The notes below the pieces were generated by a model. The model saw only the letters and a program-made list of their open reading frames with translations, was not told the origin of the DNA and ran no database searches. Positions 55,401-64,000 of a DNA stretch of 64,000 nucleotides are shown piece after piece. The stretch covers positions 3,367,493 through 3,431,492 of the forward strand of contig NW_024103452.1 in the NCBI RefSeq assembly GCF_003945595.2, written 5' to 3'. A program made the translations under genes and the position numbers. Numbering within the stretch: the first letter of the stretch is position 1; each line of letters begins with the position of its first letter. The stretch comes from Pipra filicauda (taxonomy: Eukaryota > Chordata > Aves > Passeriformes > Pipridae).

Positions 55401-58400
55401 GCTTTGGTCCACTCTCCAACCTGAAGAGCAATTGTATCAGCAGAGCCCACACACCTGCACAGAAGCCAAGCCATTGCTCCTTCCCTCTCCCCCTTTCTTT
55501 CCTACCCCAGGAGCAGTCCCAGCACCTTGTCTGGGAATGTGCCAGCTGGCAGAGGCTGAAAACCTCCAACCTCCTGAGTTAAGCCCTTTGCAGGTTTTAA
55601 CTCAGTTAAAACCTATAAATACTTTTTGGCTGTATTTTGAGCTTAAAGTCTGCGGACACACTGGTTGCTTCTCCTGTGATTTCCACTAGAAGAGTTGTAC
55701 TCAGCAGATCGCCCCACCCCACCTTGGAAATCCCTGTACAGCACTCAGTTGCATCACGTGATTTTCTAGCCACTCATTCTGTCTCCCAGTCTTCAGAGGA
55801 AGAGCATACACTGTCCTCTTTTTAACAATTCAGCAGTGGAATATTTTACTTTGATTACCCATGTTCTATTTACTCAGTTGATCTTTTTGCTTCTTTGGTG
55901 AAGGTAATAACAATTTTTTTCTGCTGAAATGAAAAACAATTTAATTCCTCCTTTCTCTAAACTGCTTCTCCGTGACAGTAAGCATTTAGCATTCCCTCAA
56001 GGAAACAGTTTTTTTCTGAGAATTCCTTGTAAATTTGGTGGTCCATATCAAGAAACAGACAGAGGAGTTGACAAAGTAATTCCCACTGCACTCTGGATTA
56101 AAAGCATTTTAGGCATTTCTTTGATAGTCAAAACAGCATTTGGAGGCAGATGAGCAGCTGGAAAGGACTGGATTAATTAGAGAGATATTTACAGTTCACA
56201 TTGTGACACTAAGCCTCCTTCTTTTCTTTCTTTTTTTCATTGGCCTTGTAAATCCCAGGGAAGAAATATTACAAATACCAGCTACAGATTTAAAGGAATA
56301 CTTAAATATGCCAATGAATATTTCAAACACTAATTTTAATCAGGTACTCTGACTTTTTTTCCCCCTTGCAAATAATCTTGTATATTTACTCTCTCAATTT
56401 TTTGTCTCATTTATTCAGTCCTTGTACAGCATGGAAAAATGACTGAAACTTAACAGTTGCAAATGCCAAACAGTTGTATTAGAAGAGGGAAAAGGACAGG
56501 GGGCAAAAGGAAGGACCTTCAGAAAGCAGTTGAACTCATTTACAGGAAATCTTCCTCTCTGGAATTATCAGTTATCCAAATTTCATGTCTAATTTTATAA
56601 TGGGCTGATCTTCACAGGAACATAAAAATTCTAAACAAAAATTATTTAGTGAGCTTTAAAAAGGGCATGCCACGTAAACAAGTGAAGGGACTGCCTATGT
56701 TCACATGCTGTTTCTTGGAGACTGATCTGGTAACAGAATGGTATATTCAGGCTACCTTAGAAGAGGGAGATTTAGGTATGAAAATGCTGCAAGTTTGGTT
56801 CCCTTTCCCTATTTTAGGGAGAAAAAGCTACTGCATACTTATGGAAACTCAGCACTGCCACATAGGACTGTGCTGAGGGCAGCCTGACCTTGCCTTTACT
56901 TGCAGGTAAGACGTGCCATTGCTGACACAAGCAGGCAGTGACGACGCCTGCTGTCAGCGACTGGCAAGTGCCCAAGCACGGCTGAGAGACCCAGGCTCAT
57001 GTGCAACCATGGAACTGAGAGTGTCCTTCACAGTTAGTGATTAATGCAACCAGTGTGCATGTTCACTCATTGTCCTTCCTGAAGAACTGCGCCTGAAATC
57101 TCAGGATTGTCTATGAGAAGCACTGAATATATACAGACTGCTGCCACCTATCCTGAGGACATCAAATTAATCATGGCACAGTCACTCCTGTACTGAATGA
57201 CATGCATTTTTATTTCTTTTCTAATCAGCTAAATAAATTAATTTAAAAAAAAAAAATACAAGTGAACTCCCATGTAATCCACAGGAAAAAAACCCTTGAG
57301 GTGTGTCTATAGCCTTCATGTGTTGAACAGTTTGTACCAGAGTTCTTAGTCAATTTAGGTCTAAATTCTCTATTCACAATGGCTGAAACAGAAGAGCAAA
57401 GAAAATGTACTCCAGTTAAACCATACTTTAGGTTACGAAGTTTTCAGTCTACATTGTGATATAAATGAATTTTAATCATCTTTCACAAAGTCTGTCTTTC
57501 TAGTGAAAAAGTAAGGAAAAAAAGGTCTTCAGCCTTAATTATAAATATGCTTCTTACAGAGATATTTATTGTAGACAAAATATTGCCTTAGAGGGTTTTG
57601 GGTTTGTCTTTGTTTTTGTTCTCAAATGATATAGCATCTACAGACTAACTTTGCAACAAAAAGTATTGAGGTTATTGGTTTTCCTGTCTATATCTAGGAT
57701 TGAGAATACAGTATGGTCAGACTGCATTATACAAATCAAAGTGATAGTTTCAAAAAATCATTTGTAAATAAAACAAATTCTTTCCTGCTAAAAAAAAATC
57801 CATTTAAATAAAGTTAGAATAATTAAAAAAAATACATTTGCAGCTGGCATTCCAGGTTCTTCGGACATTATTGATTAGATGGGGTTTTTTTGCACATGAT
57901 TTAGGATAAGATTATGAAGCACAGAATTCCTATCTAAACCTCAGCAAACATTGAATACATTATTTTGAATTTGATACAAGGCTAACATGAATATGAGTTT
58001 GACTGGAATTACTGGTTTCAAATAGAATCTGAATATAGAAACAGAGGAAGGGAGATAGATAATAGGATAAGAATTCAAAGACTGCATATGGAGACTGATT
58101 CTCTTAGGGTTTTTTTCTCTATTTTTTAAGGAATAAAACCTATAAAAATATTTGTGAAAACTTCAATAGAAAATAATTAGAAGCTCATACTTCAATGTCA
58201 TTTTCCCTAACCACGCAATTACAAGATTGCAAAGTCAGTTTCTCGTTCTTCTATTAAAGACAATCTATTCTTATAGCACATGCACTTCTGCATATTAAAT
58301 TCTTTCCTGTATAGTGCAAAAGATAAAGAATGTGACTGATTTCCTGGAGATATGACTGAGCAGGTTTTAGCCTTTTCATTGAGACTAATCAGGATTTTGA

Positions 58401-60413
58401 ATCTAAGTCACTTTCTAAGTAGAGGCTGGGGTATTTTCTGTTTGTTTCTCACCAGTATACTTATCCCTATTTGAAAGATGATGTTTTTTCTTCCTCTTTT
58501 TCAAAACTGAAATATCTTTTTTTTGCAAAATGCTTTAGAAAAAGACTAAGTTACATTTGTAGTTCTTACTCTTGATAAGATTTCTCAGAGTTCCTCTATC
58601 TTATGCACTGATGTTCTCTTTAAAAGCAACCCTTCCTTACAATGTCTGCAGCAATCTTTAATACTTGACATTGAAGATGCACAGGGTTTCTACTTGCCTT
58701 GGTGAAATTTACAGTTCACCGTCACTGGCACTCTCACTGCCCATTTCATATTCCTTTTCTATTTTTATTTCCTTCTTAACCTGTCATCTGTTTAGGCTGC
58801 AGCATGCATATATCTTGTGCCACCATCTGTTTTTTTCAGTTGTTCCCTAATTCTCTTACCCACTAAAGAGTCTCCTATTCTATACCTTCTCCCTTTGAGC
58901 CCTTTGAAATATGAGTCTCTTACACATTTCTGTCTGCTTTTTCCACCTGTGCATTGGCAAATCTTTTCATTTAAAGATGTTCCATCCCATCTGAAACAAT
59001 TCCATCTACTAAGGGATTAATATTCAGCTACTGCTCAACACTCGCCTACCAGCTGGCCTAAGCAGCATTTAGAAGCTAAGATTTCTATAAAGTTTTAGAG
59101 TCACTTAATAAGAGTTAATTCTTTTAAAAAATATATTCAGTTGTGCTAGCTTAGTTATATTGATTGTTCTATTAAGCGGACAAATTATCCAATTTCTTCC
59201 CAGAGAGTTGTATTTTTAAACCAATGTGGTAAAGTTAAGCTTTGGAAAACTCTAGACTCAGTGAACACACAAATGTCAGAATCCTCACCATATAATGGGC
59301 AATTTTATAAAAAAGTACCTCTTAATCTTCATAATAATATTAATTCATTTTTTTTTCTGCATCCCATTTGACTTCTCTATCTGCAGAAACCAATTCTCAA
59401 CTTTTAAATTTTCTCCGCTATTATATTTTGAAATAAATGAGAAATGTGAGCGTCTCTTACATGGCACTTACAGCAAAACAACTTAAATCTTTGATGTCTT
59501 CAGTGTTTAATAAACACTGGAAGTATACAAAAAAATATTTGCAACTTCAAATATAGAAGGTTATGCAGATAGACCTTCTATGTGGGACACAATTATTGAA
59601 TATCTTGTAGCAGGTTAGGAAAATTTCTTATTCTAGAAGATGTCAAGAACAGTTAATTTATTTCTGAATTTTAAGGCAGAATTAAAAAAAAATCTAGAAG
59701 AGAAAAGATATTTTGAGTGAAAGATCAAGAAGAGATTTTTATTACAAGGAAAGGAAGATTTGACAGCAGTTAAACAAGGATAAGAAACAAACTTCAACAA
59801 ACTCAGAGAACGAGCTAGCTGAGTGAGCAGTGTGGGAAGATAATCTAAAGAATAAAGGATTACATGAAAAATGGCAATTCATGAAGTAGAAGAAATTAAA
59901 CATACAAGAAGAAACTTCCTGATAAAATGTAGGATTAAAAATACTTAGAAAATCGAGAACAGATACTGAAATTGAAGACAACCTGTAAAAAAAAGCAGCA
60001 GCTGGGAGAAAAGATTCAGAGTAAAGCAAAAAACAAATATGGTTCAATGATATAATACAGTTCCAAAAAGTAAGTTGTGTTCGATGACATATTTACCTAA
60101 GCTCTGCATAAAAAAAGTCATAGAAAATACTCTTGATACCACTGTTTCCCTAACTGTTCAAGAGTATGTTTTAGGAAAGGTAGAGATAACATGCCATTAT
60201 ACACAATAGGGGTGTAAAGAATAAAGAATGAAAAGATTTTAAGATATACATTTGGCGAATTTGAAAGAAATTAGCTTGTTTAGTTGAAAAGACAAAAGCT
60301 GGAAAGAAAAGTTGTGTGAAGGTTTCAACATAGAAATGGTTTTCTAAAGTGTAAGAGGAAATTATGATGAGAATTAATAGTTCTCTGTAAAGAATGTATG
60401 TATAGTGAAAATG

Positions 60414-60442
60414 AAAAAAAAAAAACAAAAAACAAAAAAAAA
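60414..60442. repeat. A-rich simple repeat
   Basis: Nearly pure A with two C interruptions, followed by ACCCC. Confidence 0.85.
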
Positions 60443-63400
60443 CCCCTAAGTTTCTTTGCCTTAAGGAAATCTAGGGAAAGCTTTCTAAAGGTAGCTGTTG
60501 AAAGAGAAAAATGTAAATACCTAAGGAAGCTGTGGAACTGGATACTTTAAAAAAGAGGTTACATAAACATCATTAGGCATGGCCTAGGTATTAAATGGTT
60601 GCAGTCCTCCAATTCTTGAAATACAGAAGAATATAATCAATTCACATACCATTTCACTGCAATTCCAAATTCACAGACATGAATGCACAGTTGATATAGG
60701 GGGAGGCTGAGACAGGATGAACCTTCTGATGTCTAGCCTCAACCAGCTACACCATATGTAGCATTTTGTTTGTGTAAATAAGCAAAATGCAGTCTGACTC
60801 TCTTGCTTTCATCCCAAAACAAACATAATGTGCTTTCTATATTAACTGATATCCTATCCTTGTTGCCTTGATTAATCATTTTATGCCATCTGCAGCATCA
60901 ACCTCTGTGTGATACACTGAATCAATCACTATTACTGTAGTGGTTTGGAATTGAAGATCAACAAAAATAGAAGTATCAAGTAGCCTCCTCCATGCCAAAC
61001 TTGAGGGAAACAAGCTGCCAGTTGGGTTTTATGTAACAGATACACATGACTTTAATAAGACCGATAAGGTTACTTTTCAACAAAGCTATATTAAAACTTT
61101 CATTAGTCTTACACAGTTCTCAACACCATCACGTGGATTTTTATCTTGCAGAGGAGATAAAAATGCCACGGGGCAACCCCGACAGATTCATGCTCATAAT
61201 GAAAACAGCAGCCTAATGAGAAACATCAACACAGAGATGTGTGTGTGGACACATGCACGACAAGGTTCTACATGCAGATCTTCTTTCCAAAATAACCCCC
61301 CCTCTGTCCCATTGTGCTTTCTGCTGCACCCCTTAAGTCTGCTGGAACCTTGCCCGCATATAGAACAGCACAGGGGCTGTGATGGTTGAATGGAAAAGTG
61401 AAAAAAAGTAGAAGAAATATAATGGATATTACCTCCTTATTGAAGACTTCAAGAAAGGCTTGGTAATATTACATAGTCTAAAGGTAAAAGGATCAGTGAA
61501 AGATAGTGTGGGGAAGACTGGCAGACTGCTGTAATCCAAGAGCATTGCCAGGGCACGGACACATGATAGCAACAAGTCAGTTTAGAAGATGACTATTGAA
61601 AGGACAGTATATAGATATTTTTGAAAAAGATTATCTTAAAAATCACTGTACTCTGAATCCTCATGCTGGAATAGAGCTTCATACGCCATCAGATAACTGT
61701 GGTTCAAGATGTAAGTTTATGAGGAAAAATAAACTAATTATATCATATTGAAAAAAAAGTTCAGAAAAAACTCCATGGATTTGTAGGCCTAGGACCTTAA
61801 ATAGCTTAGTATTGTGCAGTGTGACTATTATTAAAGCATATTTTGGTAATGAGTGTCAAAAGAGGAAGACTGCTGATGTGGAATATTTAAATTCATTAAT
61901 GTAGTGGCATTAATCTGTCAGGAACTCAGAAACTGGGAGAGTAGATATGTTGAAAGCTCTTCATTAATACGTGGAGTTAAGAAAGAGGCAAAAAAAAAAT
62001 AATTTGCCTTATGAATAGGATGTTTCTTCAGTGAACACTCTAATAATAATAATTTTCATTTTTAAAGAAAAAGTAATGGATTTTGGAATTTTTAAATACT
62101 GACCCAAGCCTCACCCAGAATATTTTAAGTTTACCATTTGTGCATGTCACGGTACATATAATAAATTAAAATTAACAGCTGGAAGATGGCACACCTTTAA
62201 GATAAAATTGATCAGGGAAGGAGCCCGGGAGCCGGTTTAACCAGTTAGCTGAAGATTTCTTCTACATAGGATTTACTTTACCGTCATTCCAAGAAAATTT
62301 ACAGCATAGGGGGATTGTTAGGAGGAATGAGATATATGTTAGCGTCTGGTTGTCTGAAGACCACAGAATGTTAATGTAGAGAAGGCCAGAAAACACACTA
62401 CAGTTCAGAAAGCTTAAAAAATGTCTTAAATTTTATCTATCAAACTATGCCACATGCCATTCAGATATAAACTAGAATTTTACTCAGTTCAACTCTTAGT
62501 TTAATTACTTTGTGGAACATCCTGTGTCACAAGTCTATCACACACTCGGGAATGCAAAACCTGTTGAGGTGCACTTTGACAGCTGTTTAGTTCTATTCAA
62601 AGCCAACATTAGTGTTGCAAAAGATGCTGTTTCTATTTTCAGCTATATAAGTAACCATAGGAAAGTTACATTCATTCAGTCTGACACCTGATGAGAAACC
62701 CGTGGCTACCCAAAGCGGAAATGTCATGGGCTTTTTCAATGGTCATTTGTAGGCAGGACTAACACTTTTAGCCTTGTCCAGAATAATTCATACACCATTG
62801 CCTAGACTAACATAGTTTTCATTTTAGTTTTATTGACTTGCAGTTGTACAGTAATGGATTCAAACCAATGAAGAAAATGGTTCCCTCCTTTGTTAATGAT
62901 AGTAGGAGGTCTTTTTGTTTTAAATAGAAGTTTTGCAAGTACTTTCTCATAAATATTTCATTTTATCATTCTTTTGACATGCTGAATGTGTCCCATCTGG
63001 AACAAGTCACTGGCAGCTGTAAGCTTCCCAGTGGAGTTCCAGTAAGCTGGAGTGTGCTCCCATAGGACTTCTATCACTGCAGTGGTTCTGTGCCCACCAC
63101 ATAAAGATATTTTTAATGGAACTGAGTTGTTGGAAAACTTCTCTGCATACCATTTCCCTTCAAATGATACTGTCAAAAAAATCTCCAGGAAATAAGGTTG
63201 TATTGTATTAATCATGGAAGATAATTCTGTAGGAATGAGACATGAGACACAACTCACCATTCTGCTCCTGTCAGAGGGGTCAGACCAATCCCACCTGTGT
63301 GAGTCAGATCAATCCAGCCAACCCACACAAACCTCTACCATTCTACAAAACTTCAAACAACTAAAAGTGCATGAGGCATGTTTAAGGTCTTTTCCTACTC

Positions 63401-64000
63401 ACATAAATTGAGCAAACCCTCCAACACAGATTTTGGTGTGCACAATTTGCCCCAAAGATGTGTGGTTTTCTATTTTCAACCCGAATTCAAAATTCTCAGG
63501 ATAAACGCCTACTGGGCATACATTTCAATTAAATGTATATTGCTATCTTCAGTGAAGCTATCTGTAGGAGGAGTGCAAATAAAATGAAATTTAGCACCCT
63601 CACTCCTGAAATTTTAACACGTGTGGTATTTTGCACATTTAATGAGAGCACCCCAAATGTCACCAAAAAGGTAAACATGCCAGTTTTTAAATATCAAGCA
63701 CAGCACATAGTTACAATATGTGACAATAAAATCTGGCTTTATAAAGGGAAAAAGGCACGCAAAGGTGAAACACAACTGTAATTTTCCACTTCAAACAAAT
63801 AAACCCCAGAAATGTTCCTCCCCAAAACTGTCACATAAATTTTATGATAACCCTCATATTCATACTGTGAACTATTGGTAAAGACAGAAAATTATTTTAA
63901 ATATATCTGTATGCTATTTCAAACAGATTAAACCCTATAATTTAAAAGAAAAATTTTCCAGCCTCTAGATTCTAGGCTGGTCTTTTAGTAGTTTCCAATT

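Larger units (their letters stand above)
46227..64000 (-). other. CACNA2D1 long intron, partial (at least 17.8 kb)
   Basis: No further CACNA2D1 exon was found to the end of the window, so this is the 3' part of a long intron inside the VWA coding region. It holds the solo LTR at 49703-50245, CR1 pieces at about 50275-50480, 50945-51663 and 51686-51770, and a short tandem repeat at 49311-49375. The stretches 46300-49250 and 52000-64000 are mostly unique AT-rich sequence. Two parts, about 53030-53550 and 56880-57030, are less AT-rich. Confidence 0.8.

Noticed and set aside
56890..56912. TTTACTTGCAG|GTAAGA, a perfect joined acceptor and donor
   Set aside because: It is on the plus strand, while the gene is transcribed from the minus strand.

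Overview
This window is an AT-rich stretch of a vertebrate chromosome, almost certainly from a bird. The evidence is the density of CR1 LINE fragments with the avian 3' end (a TTGGAAGGGACC-type block and an ATTCTGTG tail), an avian ERVL-type solo LTR, and a coding sequence that is vertebrate but clearly not mammalian in its variable positions. I cannot name the species from the sequence alone.

The window holds one gene, on the minus strand and cut at both ends: CACNA2D1, the alpha-2/delta-1 auxiliary subunit of voltage-gated calcium channels. I placed 26 exons by reading the minus strand with AG acceptors, GT donors, phase continuity and similarity to the human protein as I remember it. They run from 46226 down to 1308, total 2049 nt, and join into 683 codons with no stop or frameshift. 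In protein order they cover the end of the VWA domain, the Cache-type region, the rest of the alpha-2 ectodomain, the alpha-2/delta cleavage site and most of delta. The first exons (signal peptide, most of VWA with the MIDAS) lie beyond 64000. The last exon (end of delta and GPI-attachment signal) lies below position 1.

Layout: 1-1307 is the start of the last intron. From 1308 to 46226 small exons of 39-153 nt are separated by introns of about 90 nt to 4.9 kb. From 46227 to 64000 is at least 17.8 kb of a single intron in which I find no exon. The introns carry eight CR1 pieces in both orientations, one 543-bp solo LTR with a perfect 5-bp target duplication (49703-50245), some short tandem repeats and A-runs, and much unique AT-rich sequence.

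I see no bacterial-type system, CRISPR array, rRNA or tRNA gene and no second protein-coding gene. Nothing here amounts to a new biological system. The points most worth a second look are a second donor beside the exon at the alpha-2/delta boundary (its use would stop translation there), the isolated 57-nt cassette exon with an RKRR motif, a divergent exon in delta, the solo LTR next to a tail-to-tail CR1 pair, and a repeat of GAATATTC palindromes.
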